Source of the DNA: DYRB01 sp963845265
Lineage (GTDB): Bacteria > Pseudomonadota > Gammaproteobacteria > Chromatiales > Chromatiaceae
DNA: 64,000 nucleotides
Reading direction: 5' to 3'
Assembly: GCA_963845265.1 (NCBI GenBank)
Contig: CAWJRN010000009.1
Span: forward strand, 186,001 to 250,000
In this document: positions 36,236 through 46,170 of the stretch, in pieces
Layout: every line of letters starts with the position of its first letter
How positions within the stretch are numbered: the stretch's first letter is position 1
Program-made: the position numbers and the translations under genes
The notes under the pieces: model-generated
What the model was told of the DNA's origin: nothing
The model's input: the letters and a program-made list of their open reading frames with translations, nothing else
The model's database searches: none

Positions 36236-36670
36236 GGCGCTTCCTCCAGATGAGTGGCGAAATGCCTGGGGTATCCACCCCCGGGTGCAGACACCAATGG
36301 GGGTTATATGGCCGTCCAACTCGGACAGGGGCAAAACAAGAGTCGTGCGGTGTCCATCGGGGTCGCACTGAGGACAGTGGGACCTTGGCCATATCGCAAT
36401 TCAGCATATGTGCAGATCGGATACTGGTCAAAGCAGGTCGGGTAGGGGCTCGGCAGGGGTCCACTCCCAGGTGCAGTGGTAGCCTCCACCTCAAGCTTGC
36501 GCTTGATGTCTCCAGGAGCTTCGGTGCGCCGCGCCGGCGAGTCATAGGCCGCGGGCACCACGAAAAAGGCGGTCAAGGTCGCGGGGAGGACACGGACTGA
36601 CTCAGGGTGCAAGATCGAGCACTGACCCCATGCCTGGTATGAACCGGCGGGGGAGGGCCGGTGGCCCTGA
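36236..36670. other. Intergenic region upstream of the lysozyme fusion
   Basis: About 435 bases between two leftward genes. One minus-strand frame (36304-36612) encodes a cysteine-containing peptide but lacks the GC-rich third codon positions of its neighbours. I do not call it a gene. No repeat was recognised. Confidence 0.4.
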
Positions 36671-37576
36671 CTATGCCGGCCGCCGCGACCACCAGGCCGC
36701 CAACGCGGAGCCAGACAGGTTGTGCCAGATAGAGAAAAGTGCCCCGGGCAGGGCCGCCGCGGGCGAGAAATACTTCACCGCTAACGCCACCGCGAGGCCG
36801 GAATTCTGCATGCCGACCTCGATGGCCAGGGTGCGGGCGCGGACCTCGTCATAGCCCAGCATGCGGGTGATCCAGTACCCGGCGGCCAGTCCGGCCCCAT
36901 TGTGCAGGACCACCGCGGCCGCCACCGCGGGCCCGACGGTCCCCAGATTGCCCTGGTTGAGCGCCACGATGATGGCGATGATGAGCACGATTGCGGCCAC
37001 AGAGATCAGCGGGAATACGCCCTGTACCGCCCGGATCTTCGGTCCCATCCAATGGTTCAGGAGCACACCGAGGGCCACCGGAACCAGCACCACCTTGGCA
37101 ATGGACAGCAGCATCTCCAGGGCGGGCACCGGCACCCGCTCCCCGGCGTAGACCCAAGTCAGGGTCGGGGTCAGTAGCACCGCCAGCAGGGTGGAGATCG
37201 CGGTCAGGGTGATAGACAGGGCTAGGTCGCCGCGGGCCAAATAACAGATGACGTTGGACGCGGTCCCTCCGGGACAGGTCCCCACCAGCACCAGGCCTAC
37301 CAGCAAGGCCGGAGCCAACCCCAGGGCCTGGCCGATGATCCAGGCTGCCAAGGGCATGACACCGAACTGCAGGATCACACCCAAACCCACCAGCCGAGGC
37401 TGGCGCAGCACCTCGCCGAACTGGGCCAGGGTCAGGGTCACGCCCATGCCGAACATCACCACGCTGAGCAGTGGCAGGATGGCCGGCTTGAGCGGGATGA
37501 ATCCGTCGGGGTAGATGAATGCGGCTGCCGAGGTCAGCAACGCCCAGAGTGGGAATAGCAGGGTTACGCGATCCAT
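36671..37576 (-). CDS. Bile acid:sodium symporter family (BASS) transporter
   Basis: A 301-residue inner-membrane protein with about nine to ten helices. The hallmark GTCPGGTASNVICYLARGD near residue 100 and VVLHNGAGLAAGYW with EVGMQNSGLAVALA in the second half match the sodium-binding crossover regions of the BASS family. In bacteria these move organic anions such as keto acids or pantoate with sodium; the substrate here is unknown. It stands alone in a decayed neighbourhood but is itself intact. Confidence 0.92.
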   Translation of the reverse strand: MDRVTLLFPLWALLTSAAAFIYPDGFIPLKPAILPLLSVVMFGMGVTLTLAQFGEVLRQPRLVGLGVILQFGVMPLAAWIIGQALGLAPALLVGLVLVGTCPGGTASNVICYLARGDLALSITLTAISTLLAVLLTPTLTWVYAGERVPVPALEMLLSIAKVVLVPVALGVLLNHWMGPKIRAVQGVFPLISVAAIVLIIAIIVALNQGNLGTVGPAVAAAVVLHNGAGLAAGYWITRMLGYDEVRARTLAIEVGMQNSGLAVALAVKYFSPAAALPGALFSIWHNLSGSALAAWWSRRPA

Positions 37577-37858
37577 GGGCGAAGCCTAGCGGGAAAAAGG
37601 GGGCCAGGTCTTCAAATGCCCGCAGACTGTGCGTAGACCTCTGTCCGTCCCGCTGAGGTCAGCCGCAGGCTGCCTCTTGAGAGGCCGCTCATGGCCGGCC
37701 GGTGATCGTGCCCTGGGCAGTGTTGTTACAGTGTTGCGGTCGCTCAAGGAACCCTAGAGCCAGCGCGGCCGAGCGCCGCGATGGATAGCCTCATCGCTGG
37801 CCGTCGCATGGGGCAGCCCATCAACCTGGAAATCAATCGACAGAAACTGTGACGCTCG

Positions 37859-38593
37859 ATGCCTGATCTTCCCGTACTCGCCGTCTTGCTGCTGTCCGCG
37901 TTCGTCCATGGCGCTTTCGGTTTCGGCTTTCCGATGGTGGCCACGCCGCTGCTCGCGCTCGTGATGGATCTGCGTGTCGCGATCCTGCTGACGATCATCC
38001 CTACCATGCTCATCAATCTGGTTAGCATTCTTGGTGAGAAGCACCGTTCGGAGGCACTGCGGCTATTTTGGCCGATCCCGACCTTTACCATCGTCGGCAG
38101 CCTAATCGGGACCCAAGTGCTGTTGTCGGTGGACCCCGGGCCGTTCCGCCTGCTGCTGGCGCTTGTTCTGTTGGCCTATCTGCTGGCGGAACGGCTACAT
38201 GGCGTGGACCGCGAGCGCCCGGTGCCCAAGTGGGGGCTTTCGGTGCTCGGTCTGGGTCTCGGCCTGCTGGCCGGCGTCGTCAACATTTTCGCGCCCGTGC
38301 TGATTGTGTTCGCGCTTTACACGCGCATGCGCCCGGAGCTGATGGTCGCGGCCTTCAACCTCAGCTTTATCACCAGCAAGACGGGGCAGTTGATCGGTTT
38401 TACGCTCAACGATGCGCTAGACGTGACCGTGTTGACGCAGGCGTTGTGGGCGCTGCCGTTGGTGCTCGGTGCGCTGTGGGGAGGGATTGTGCCGCGCCGC
38501 CGCATTCAGCGGGAGCATTACCGCAAACTGCTGCGGTTCGGGCTCTGGATGATGGCAGCAGCATTGAGCTGGGATGCACTGCGGAGCGTCTGA
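37859..38593 (+). CDS. TauE/SafE (TSUP) family transporter
   Basis: A 244-residue membrane protein with about eight helices. The N-terminal AFVHGAFGFGFPMVATPLLAL is the TSUP signature, repeated in weaker form in the second half (GLLAGVVNIFAPVLIVFALY). Members export or import sulfite, sulfoacetate and other small organosulfur anions. A sulfur role would suit the inferred sulfur-oxidising host, but the sequence does not fix the substrate. Confidence 0.88.
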   Translation: MPDLPVLAVLLLSAFVHGAFGFGFPMVATPLLALVMDLRVAILLTIIPTMLINLVSILGEKHRSEALRLFWPIPTFTIVGSLIGTQVLLSVDPGPFRLLLALVLLAYLLAERLHGVDRERPVPKWGLSVLGLGLGLLAGVVNIFAPVLIVFALYTRMRPELMVAAFNLSFITSKTGQLIGFTLNDALDVTVLTQALWALPLVLGALWGGIVPRRRIQREHYRKLLRFGLWMMAAALSWDALRSV

Positions 38594-39133
38594 CTATTTC
38601 GGTCGCGCTTAAATAGGCCGATCATCCCCGAGCGCTCCGGCGAACCAAGGCAGCGGCAATTGAGCCTGGGCCCTTGCGATCCAACAAAAAAACCGTACGC
38701 CATAGTAAAGTTGGCACTTCCGCCAACTACTTGATTTTAAGACCCTCGAGCCGGTTTCGCGCATCGGACCTAGCCCGAGTTGAGATCGCTGCTCTGCCGG
38801 GGCTGGCGCCGGACCTGAGCGTTCTTTTGAAGTGCAGAGACACGACGGCCACAACAGCGCATCATCGAAGGCTGAACTCGTGTCAGGCGTGTTGCTACGA
38901 TTAGAGACCTGACCCTGGTCTCCGCTTGACCCTGGTCTCCGCTATGACCCTGGTCTCCGACCTGACCCTGGTCTCCCTCACATTCCGTGCCACCTCGTCG
39001 CGCTGTAACTCACTGTTTTTCCTTAAGTCCACCGTTAAGTCACTGCCATTCGGATCTGACCCCTTTTCCCTCCGATCCCAGGCCGGGGTCTCCAATGCCC
39101 CGTCCCCAAGAAGGCTCGGCAGACGCGACGAAC
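38594..39133. other. Intergenic region with a short tandem repeat
   Basis: About 540 bases. The notable feature is the tandem repeat at 38912-38977. Base composition is less GC-rich than the surrounding genes. I saw no supported ORF. Confidence 0.45.
38912..38977 (+). repeat. Four tandem copies of a 13-mer, period 17-18 bp
   Basis: GACCCTGGTCTCC occurs at 38912-38924, 38929-38941, 38947-38959 and 38965-38977, with four or five variable bases between copies. The leading AGAGACC at about 38904 can pair with GGTCTC of a unit. It is intergenic, with no coding sense. Confidence 0.85.
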
Positions 39134-40324
39134 TCAGACTGAGTTTGTCCCAGCCTCCGACGGCACTTGTTTGATAGCGATGCTTCCAGCGGCTGAAATC
39201 CGTGAATTGTCATCCCGCCCCGCGGACCCCCAGCGTCGAGAGATGTTGGCGGCCGGACCCTCTACGAAGCGGTGGAATGCGAACGCCAAGGCTACGCTTC
39301 CGACAAATGCAGTAAGCAACCCCGCAACCGCCGCACGCGGCGAAGTCCACCCAAGCCGCGTCCACAAACCCGCCACCGCTACGAGTACGGGGAAATGCAC
39401 CAGGAACAAACTGTACGAAACCCTGCCCAATCGCGCGACCCAGCGGCTCGTCGGCCAGCGCGAGGAGAGCCCGCTGCTCTCCGCACCAAAAAGCGCGAGC
39501 CCCACCAACAGCGCACTCGCCAACCGCCAGCGCCAGTCGATGCACATAGCGGCCACCACCAGCAAAATGAATAGCCAGAACATCGTACTGCCTCGCCCGG
39601 CCCGCGTCGCGCGGTGGATGATGATCCCCATGAAAAAATACGGGAAGAAATACAACGCCCAGGAATCGAACTCGGCGTGGCGGTTAAAATAAAATAGCGA
39701 GCCGGCGGACAGCAGCCAGCCCGCGAACATCGGCACATCGATCCACGTGGAGTCGCCGCGCGCTTTCACCCCCCCAGCGATCGCGTCGCGAAGCCAAAGA
39801 GCGCCCACGTAGAGCAGGCCTAACTGGAAGTTTATGCAGACAAACCAGAGGCCCGCCGAGAGATGCTCAAAGCCAAGCAACTCCTGCAAAAAGAAAACAT
39901 GCGCCAGCACTTGCGCCACCGTGGGCGGCGAGCCGACCACGCTCTCAGGCAGCCACCCGCGCCCCCACGCATTAGCGGCAAGCGCGAGGACGATGGCAGC
40001 GAGATAAGGAATCCCGAGCCGGCAATAACGCTGTGCGACGAACTTGCCGACTGCCCCCGCGTCCCACATCCGCGCGGACAAGCTCCACGCCATCACGTAG
40101 CCGCCGATGACGAAGAAGACCTGCGTCGAACGTGCGTAAGTGCTGAACCAATGCACCAGTGACCCAAGAAGCGGCTCCGCCTGCAAACTCAGGGGCGGGT
40201 AGAGGGCAAAGTGATGCCACAGGATCATCAGAGACGCGAAAGCACGGAGCGCATCGAGAAACAGCAAACGCTCTGGTGCTGCGGGCGTTCCGGTTTGCGC
40301 CAGCGTGATGGTCGATGATGTCAC
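39134..40324 (-). CDS. Acyltransferase 3 family membrane O-acyltransferase
   Basis: A 396-residue OafA/YrhL-type integral membrane acyltransferase. It begins with a short tail and then FLDALRAFASLMILWHHFAL, the family signature containing the candidate catalytic His, followed by about ten helices. Members acetylate or acylate surface polysaccharides, lipids or antibiotics. No polysaccharide genes are adjacent, so the acceptor is unknown. Base composition is slightly lower in GC than in neighbouring housekeeping genes, and it lies next to transposase relics, which is compatible with transfer. Confidence 0.88.
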   Translation of the reverse strand: MTSSTITLAQTGTPAAPERLLFLDALRAFASLMILWHHFALYPPLSLQAEPLLGSLVHWFSTYARSTQVFFVIGGYVMAWSLSARMWDAGAVGKFVAQRYCRLGIPYLAAIVLALAANAWGRGWLPESVVGSPPTVAQVLAHVFFLQELLGFEHLSAGLWFVCINFQLGLLYVGALWLRDAIAGGVKARGDSTWIDVPMFAGWLLSAGSLFYFNRHAEFDSWALYFFPYFFMGIIIHRATRAGRGSTMFWLFILLVVAAMCIDWRWRLASALLVGLALFGAESSGLSSRWPTSRWVARLGRVSYSLFLVHFPVLVAVAGLWTRLGWTSPRAAVAGLLTAFVGSVALAFAFHRFVEGPAANISRRWGSAGRDDNSRISAAGSIAIKQVPSEAGTNSV

Positions 40325-40547
40325 TTTCCTGTATCCGTAACAAAGGCACCGGCGGGGTCAAGGCAACGGCGCGAGAATGGGGGTCTTGCCGGTGGCATCG
40401 TGCGTCGAGACGGCCACCCTTGGCGAACTACTGACGATACGCGGAGAGCAGGGCGCGGTGCGTTGAGAACGACAAGTCGAGTGCATCGAGCGGCGCTTCC
40501 GCGAGAACGAAGGCTGCATACTATACGCGGGAGACGGCGGAGTCGGT
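40325..40547. other. Gap between the acyltransferase and a transposase relic
   Basis: No gene can be supported. The right-hand part may belong to the same lost transposase gene as 40548-40850, in a damaged frame. Confidence 0.3.
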
Positions 40548-40850
40548 CTTCCCAAGCCCCAGCGCGACGGCCGCACCCAGCTCACCCTCACCCCGCTGGA
40601 GTTCTTCGACCACCTTGCCGCCCTGATCCCGCCGCCACGCGTGCACCGCCATCGCTACCATGGTGTGCTGGCACCCAACGGTGGCATCTGTGGCGAGCAT
40701 GGCGGTCGTCCGCACTCGATTGCCTTCTGCCATACCATCGGCCTGACCTACGTCTCCTGCTCGGGTCCGCGCGTGCCGATCGCCCGACTCGCGGCCGCGC
40801 ATGCGGCGTTGGCGGAGAAGGCGTCACACGCTGGAGAGCAGTCGCTGTGA
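40548..40850 (+). pseudogene. IS91-family transposase fragment
   Basis: The frame reads LPKPQRDGRTQLTLTPLEFF, then DHLAALIPPPRVHRHRYHGVLAPN. This is the conserved stretch of IS91-type Y2 transposases, in which RDG(R/A)TxLxLxPLEFxDRLAALxPPPRxHRHRYxGVLAPN is typical. There is no start codon or N-terminal catalytic part, and after APN the similarity ends. It is a relic of an insertion sequence, not an active element. Confidence 0.65.
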
Positions 40851-40921
40851 CGGCATCTGGCCCCGAGGGTTGCCGCGCTGTCGGCACCCTCAATAACCGA
40901 TATCGGCGAGTGGAGAAAACA

Positions 40922-41556
40922 ATGGCAGGGCAACGGCTGCTGGGGGTGTTGTTTGCGGTCTCTTTTGTCGCACCGGCTTTCGCGGAACATGCGGCAACCG
41001 AGGCAATTCTCTCGACCTACTACGGCTACAATAGGATCATTACCGGTTTCGAGGATGGGACGAGGGTCATCGTTGCTGAAGATGGCCGGCAGCATGGCCG
41101 TATCGATCTTGCGACAGCGACGAATCGGCGCGCCGTCGGTCCGCTCGATATCAACCTCACCTACTACTATGACGAGGGGAGCGCGTCGTGCAGGTCGAGG
41201 GAATGGATGAGTTTGATTACGAGGCCGTGTTGCGCAAGGTGGTTTCGCGCAAGAGCCGCCCGGGGCGTGATGGTGTCGAGGAGTTCGTCTATGCGGAAAA
41301 TGGCGAGCTGATTTTCTATTTTTCGCACATGGAAGGGTGCACCTGCGGCGAGGAGCGCGTTTATTTTAAAGAGGGGCGGTTGATCCGGCTGCAACTCAAG
41401 GAAGTGGAGTCACAGGGCTGCGAGGAGCCTTTGCCGAACCTGACGTGGGAAGGAAGCGCGTTGACAGATGAGCACCAACTGGCTGCCGGACTGGTGTTGA
41501 AGCATGCTCATCGTCACCGCCAGGCGTTCGACAACCTCTATGAAGAGCTGGAGTGA
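40922..41556 (+). pseudogene. Exported hypothetical protein interrupted by a one-base deletion
   Basis: The gene starts at ATG 40922 with a Shine-Dalgarno GGAG and a clear signal peptide (MAGQRLLGVLFAVSFVAPAF). It reads to NLTYYYDEG and then shifts frame at the G-run 41176-41179. Restoring one G joins DEG to ERVVQVEGMDEFDYEAVL in the next frame, which continues to the stop at 41556. The repaired product is about 211 residues, periplasmic, with CTCGEERVYFKEGRLIRLQL. I do not recognise its family. The lesion could be a sequencing error. Confidence 0.7.
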
Positions 41557-41675
41557 TCGTGACGGATAATTTGCTCGGGGTGGGCCGGCGGGTTGAGCAT
41601 CGCTTCGTCAGCGACCAGCCATACAAGGGTTCTCCGACAGGGGGGCCGCGGGGCCAGGCTATCGGGGCCCAGGTC

Positions 41676-41719
41676 CCAGGTCTCACACGTAACACGCGCG
41701 TGTGCAATGCGAGACCTGG
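41676..41719. repeat. Intergenic inverted repeat
   Basis: CCAGGTCTC and GAGACCTGG form a 9-bp perfect stem enclosing ACACGTAACACGCGCGTGTG and six more bases, itself containing the palindrome CACGCGCGTG. It resembles short dispersed palindromes of other GC-rich genomes and shares the GGTCTC core with the tandem repeat at 38912-38977. Confidence 0.7.
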
Positions 41720-41779
41720 CCCCTTGCCTTCCATTTCGCGATCACCAACACCGCTCGTGGGGTCCGCCCAACGTTACGC

Positions 41780-42262
41780 CTAGCCGGCCCAATACCGCGC
41801 CGGCACCAGGTTGAAGAACAGCATGGGTGCGCGTGCGCGGTGTTGGGTTGGCGCTGAGGCGAGTGTTAGGCGATTCGTCATTTGGGTGAGCCGGCGAAGG
41901 CAAAAGTCAAGACCTGAACCCGTTCTTCGCACGCGGTCCAATACGCTCCTCGTGACGGGACCGACACTCGCGACCAATTGTTCGGCGGTGGTATCGATCC
42001 CCTCCTTCGTAAAGAGGTGATCGACCTCCGGTATTACGTCCCGTGCAAACGTTTTCGGCTTATCGGGTTCCTCGATGACCTTCATCGCAACCAACAGTAT
42101 GCCCGTCGCGGCTTGCGCGTTCTGCGTGTCCGTTCCCTGCTCCAAGCGCCGCTTCCAATAATGCGGGCTGCTCTGCCCGATCCCGTGCTCGGCACAAAAC
42201 CGCCGCTGGCGTGTTGCCGTATCGACGCCCTCTCTGGACCATTCCCCCTCTCTCGTTCCCAC
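41780..42262 (-). pseudogene. Composite ORF with transposase-like N-terminus
   Basis: A 160-codon frame. Its first 45 residues (REGVDTATRQRRFCAEHGIG, then QSSPHYWKRRLEQG) resemble the helix-turn-helix start of IS66-type small transposition proteins. The rest (GILLVAMKVIEEPDKPKTFA and onward) does not, and may be an unrelated remnant joined to it. There is no partner transposase nearby. I treat it as debris of mobile DNA. Confidence 0.35.
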
Positions 42263-42303
42263 GGTCCCCGTGGGAACGAGGGTCGGGTAGGGAGGGGAGC
42301 CGG

Positions 42304-45300
42304 CTATAACAAGACCCGCTCGATACCGCCGTCCTTCGCGGCCTGGATGAAACTGCGCTGCCAGCCTTCGCCGAACATCCGCTGGGCCAGCTCGACGACG
42401 ATATAGTCGGTCTTAAGCCCGGTGTCGTCCGCGTACTTGGCCAGGCCCTGCTGGCAGGCTGGGCAACTGGTCAGGAGCTTGACCTCGCCTGCTGCGCGGT
42501 CCTTGCCGGTGAGGTCGCGGATGCCCTGGGTCAGCTCCTCCTGCTTGCGGAAGCGGATCTGGTTGGCGATGTCGGGCCGGGCCGTGCCCAGGGTCCCGGC
42601 CTCGCCGCAGCAGCGGTCACTCAGGGCGACGGCCTGGCCCATGAGGCTGGTCGCCACCTTGAGCGGCGCATGCGTCTTCATGGGGGTGTGGCAGGGGTCG
42701 TGGTAGAGGTACTGCATGCCCGGTACGCCCTGGAGGCTGACCCCCTTCTCCATCAGCCACTCGTGGATGTCGAGCAGCCGGCAGCCGGGGAAGATGCGCT
42801 CGAACTCGTATTGCAGGAGCTGGTCCATGCAGGTCCCGCAGGAGACGATGACGGTGCGGATATCCAGATAGTTGAGGGTGTTGGCGACGCGGTGGAACAG
42901 CACCCGGTTGTCCATGGTGATGCGCCGGCCGCTCGCCTCCAGGCCGGAGGCGCTCTGGGGATAGCCGCAGCAGAGATACCCAGGGGGCAGGACCACCTGA
43001 GCCCCCTGGCGGTAGAGCATAGCCAGGGCCGCCAGGCCGACGTCGGAGAACAGTCGCTCGGACCCGCAGCCCGGGAAGTAGAAAACTGCCTCCGTGTCCT
43101 CCGCCGGGCGCTGGGGGTCGCGCAGGATGGGGACCTGGGTGGCGTCCTCCAGGCCCAGTTCCTGGCGGAAGGTGCGGCTGGGCAGGGCGACCCGGATGGG
43201 GCGGTTGATCAGGTCCAGGGCCAGGTCCTGGGCGGCGGGACGGCCTGTGGTGGCTGCGGGGGCGCTGGTGCGGCGGCGCAGCAGGCCCAGGGTGCGGGCG
43301 ATGCCGTGGGCGAGGCTGATCCCGGCGAAGCCCCACTGGACCAGGCCCAGGCGCAACAGGCGCACCGCCCTTGGGTCGGTGGCGTTGAGGAAGCGCATGG
43401 CCGCCCAGGCCCCCGGGCTGAAGCGCTTCTTGCCTCGCTCCACCAGGATGCGGCGCAGGCGCATGGTGACCTTGCCGAAGTCGATGTCGACGGGGCAGGG
43501 GGGCTGGCACTTGTGGCAGACGGTGCAGTGGTCGGCCACGTCGTTCATCTCGGCGAAGTGCCGCTGGGACAGGCCGCGGCGGGTCTGCTCCTCGTAGAGG
43601 AAGGCCTCGACGATGAGCCCGGTGCCGAGGATCTTGTTGCGCGGCGAGTAGAGCAGGTTGGCCCGCGGGACATGGGTCATGCACTTGGGCTTGCACTTGC
43701 CGCAGCGCAGGCAGTGCTTGATGTCGTCGTTGAGGGCGCCGAGCTCGCTCTCCTCCAGGATGATGGCCTCTTGTTCGACCAGGCGCAGGGACGGGGTGTA
43801 GGCCCCCTCCAGCCCGGACCCGGGCATGAGTTTGCCGCGGTTGAACCAGGCGCCTGGGTCCACCCGCTGCTTGTAGGCCACGAAGTCGGCGATCTTGTCC
43901 GGCTCCAGGAACTGGAGCTTGGTGATGCCGATGCCGTGCTCCCCGGAGATGACCCCGCCGAGCTCCGTGGCCAGGGCCATGATGCGGGCGACCATGCGGT
44001 CCGCCTCTTGGAGCATGGCGTAGTCGGCCGAGTGGACCGGGATGTTGGTGTGCACATTGCCGTCTCCTGCGTGCATGTGCAGGGCGACGAACAGGCGCGC
44101 ATCCCGAATACGGGCGTGGATCTTGCCCAGGCGCTCGCGCACCCCGACAAGGTTGCGACCGCCGAAGGTCTCGTCCAGGCGCGCGGCGACCTCCTCGCGG
44201 TAGGACTGGCGCAGGTCCCGGCGCAGCATGAGGTCGAGCAGGGTGTCGTCGGGGCGGGGGGCGACGCCTTGCAGCAGGTCGGGGTGCTCGGCGGCCGGGG
44301 CGTCCAGGTTCTCCAACACCGCTTGCCAGCGGTTGCGGGCGGCGCTGACCAGCTCCCGGGCGGCGTCGCGCTTGGCCGCGAGGATGGCCGCGGCCTCCTC
44401 GGAGGGCTCGTAGTCGCCGGCCTCACGGGCCTCTGGCAGGTCGCCGGTCAGGTAGTCGAGCACCGCGTCCATGGCTGCGAGCTTGTTGGTGATGGATTGC
44501 TCGATGTTGATCCGCTCGCAGCCGCGGCTGTAATCCGCAAGGCGCTCCAGGGGGATGACCACGTCCTCGTTGATCTTGAAGGCGTTGGTGTGGCGCGAGA
44601 TGGCCGCGGTGCGGGCGCGGTCGAGCCAGAAGCGCCGCCGCGCCTCGGGGCTGGTGGCGATGAAGCCCTCGCCGTCGCGGGCCTGGGTGAGTCGCACGAC
44701 TTGCGCCGCCGCGGCATCCACTAGGGCGGCATCGTCCGCCACCAGGTCGGCGAGCAGGACCATCTTGGGCAGCTCGCGACGGGCGGACTTGGTGGCGTAG
44801 CCCACGGCGCGGACATAGCGCTCGTCCAAGTGCTCGAGACCCGCGATCTGGACCCCGGGTAGGGCGTCTACATAGCTTTTCAGCTCGACGATGGCCGGCA
44901 CGGCACGGGACAGGTCTGAGCCGAAGAACTCCAGGCAGACGGTGCGCACCTGGTCCGGCATGCGGTGCAGGACGAAGCGCGCCGAGGTGATGAGCCCGTC
45001 GCAGCCCTCCTTCTGCACCCCGGGCAGGCCGCCGAGGGCCTTGTCCGTGACGTCCTTGCCCAGTCCGGCCTTGCGGAAGGCGCTGCCGGGTAGGGTCAGG
45101 ATCTCCGGCTCGCCCCTGGGGGTGGTGCCGTCCGGGGCATAGCGGGAGACGCGGAAACGCACCTCGGCCTGGTCGTGAATCTTGCCCAGGTTGTGGTCCA
45201 GGCGCTCGACCTCCAGCCAGTCTGCGTCGGGCGTGACCAGCCGCCAGGAGGCGAGGTTGTCCAGGGCCGTGCCCCAGAGCACGGCCTTCTTGCCACCGGC

Positions 45301-46170
45301 GTTCATGGCGATGTTGCCGCCGATGGTGGAGGCGTCCTGAGAGGTGGGGTCCACGGCGAAGGCCAGGCCGTTGGCATCGGCCAGGTCCGAGACTCGGCGA
45401 GTCACCACCCCGGCCCCGCAGCGTACCGTAGGGACCTCGCCGTCCACCCCGGGCAGGCGGACGCGCTCGACGCTGGAGAGGGCCTCGAGCTTCTCGGTAT
45501 TGATGACGGCGCAACGGTCGTCCAGGGGCACCCCTGAGCCGGTATAGCCGGTGCCGCCGCCGCGGGGGATCAGGGTCAGGCCGCAGTCGATGCAGGCGCG
45601 CACCATGGGGGCGACCTCCGCCTCGGTGTCCGGGCATAGGACCACGAAGGGCAGCTCCACGCGCCAGTCCGTGGCGTCTGTGGCGTGGGAGACCCGCGCG
45701 AGGCCGCCGAAGTCGATGTTGTCGGCGCGGGTGATCTTGGTCAGGGCGCGGCGCAATCCCTCGCGCAGGCGGCGGTGCTCCTCGAACCAGTCGCTGAAGC
45801 GCTTGACCGAGGCGCGGGCGGCGGCCAGCAGCTGAGCCGCCTGGACGTTGTTGTTGAGCCGTGCCTCGAATTGGTCGAGGCGGTGACAGAGCGCCTGGAT
45901 CAGTGCCTGGCGGCGCCCCAGGTTGTCCAGCAGATCGTCTTGCAGGTAGGGGTTGCGGGTCACCACCCACATGTCACCCAGGACCTCGAAGAGCATGCGC
46001 GCCGAGCGCCCGGTGCGCCGGGTGCCGCGCAGGGACTCGATCAGGCCCCACATCTCGGTCCCCAGGAATCGGATGACGATCTCCCGGTCCGAGAAGGAGG
46101 TGTAGTTGTAGGGGATCTCGCGGATGCGTCTGGTGTCGGCCTGGGCGGAGGCGGGGCTCGGAGCGGTCAT
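42304..46170 (-). CDS. DUF3683 FAD-linked oxidase/Fe-S oxidoreductase fusion
   Basis: A protein of about 1288 residues fusing three modules of the D-lactate/glycolate dehydrogenase type. After the DUF3683 N-terminus (RRIREIPYNYTSFSDREIVI) comes a GlcD-like FAD-binding domain (LIPRGGGTGYTGSGVPL, GGNIAMNAGGKKAV) and its C-terminal domain (AGDGNVHTNIPV, SGEHGIG). Two 4Fe-4S motifs follow, CLRCGKCKPKCMTHVPR and CTVCHKCQPPCPVD. Two CCG domains with HdrB-like cysteine motifs close it (FPGCGSE, LCCGYP, DPCHTP, RCCGEAG). It likely oxidises a 2-hydroxy acid and passes electrons through the clusters to a membrane carrier. I start at ATG 46170; the frame is open to 46248. Confidence 0.9.
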   Translation of the reverse strand: MTAPSPASAQADTRRIREIPYNYTSFSDREIVIRFLGTEMWGLIESLRGTRRTGRSARMLFEVLGDMWVVTRNPYLQDDLLDNLGRRQALIQALCHRLDQFEARLNNNVQAAQLLAAARASVKRFSDWFEEHRRLREGLRRALTKITRADNIDFGGLARVSHATDATDWRVELPFVVLCPDTEAEVAPMVRACIDCGLTLIPRGGGTGYTGSGVPLDDRCAVINTEKLEALSSVERVRLPGVDGEVPTVRCGAGVVTRRVSDLADANGLAFAVDPTSQDASTIGGNIAMNAGGKKAVLWGTALDNLASWRLVTPDADWLEVERLDHNLGKIHDQAEVRFRVSRYAPDGTTPRGEPEILTLPGSAFRKAGLGKDVTDKALGGLPGVQKEGCDGLITSARFVLHRMPDQVRTVCLEFFGSDLSRAVPAIVELKSYVDALPGVQIAGLEHLDERYVRAVGYATKSARRELPKMVLLADLVADDAALVDAAAAQVVRLTQARDGEGFIATSPEARRRFWLDRARTAAISRHTNAFKINEDVVIPLERLADYSRGCERINIEQSITNKLAAMDAVLDYLTGDLPEAREAGDYEPSEEAAAILAAKRDAARELVSAARNRWQAVLENLDAPAAEHPDLLQGVAPRPDDTLLDLMLRRDLRQSYREEVAARLDETFGGRNLVGVRERLGKIHARIRDARLFVALHMHAGDGNVHTNIPVHSADYAMLQEADRMVARIMALATELGGVISGEHGIGITKLQFLEPDKIADFVAYKQRVDPGAWFNRGKLMPGSGLEGAYTPSLRLVEQEAIILEESELGALNDDIKHCLRCGKCKPKCMTHVPRANLLYSPRNKILGTGLIVEAFLYEEQTRRGLSQRHFAEMNDVADHCTVCHKCQPPCPVDIDFGKVTMRLRRILVERGKKRFSPGAWAAMRFLNATDPRAVRLLRLGLVQWGFAGISLAHGIARTLGLLRRRTSAPAATTGRPAAQDLALDLINRPIRVALPSRTFRQELGLEDATQVPILRDPQRPAEDTEAVFYFPGCGSERLFSDVGLAALAMLYRQGAQVVLPPGYLCCGYPQSASGLEASGRRITMDNRVLFHRVANTLNYLDIRTVIVSCGTCMDQLLQYEFERIFPGCRLLDIHEWLMEKGVSLQGVPGMQYLYHDPCHTPMKTHAPLKVATSLMGQAVALSDRCCGEAGTLGTARPDIANQIRFRKQEELTQGIRDLTGKDRAAGEVKLLTSCPACQQGLAKYADDTGLKTDYIVVELAQRMFGEGWQRSFIQAAKDGGIERVLL

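Noticed and set aside
36304..36612. Minus-strand ORF upstream of the lysozyme fusion, with four cysteines near the C-terminus.
   Set aside because: It needs a TTG start, lacks a ribosome binding site, and its third codon positions are not GC-biased like neighbouring genes.
37740..37858. Short plus-strand frame (MDSLIAGRRMGQPINLEINR...) just before the TauE-like gene.
   Set aside because: It is too short and unrecognised, and there is no support beyond an ATG.
38912..38977. A CRISPR array.
   Set aside because: Units are 13 bp with 4-5-bp spacers, far below CRISPR repeat and spacer lengths, and no cas genes are present.
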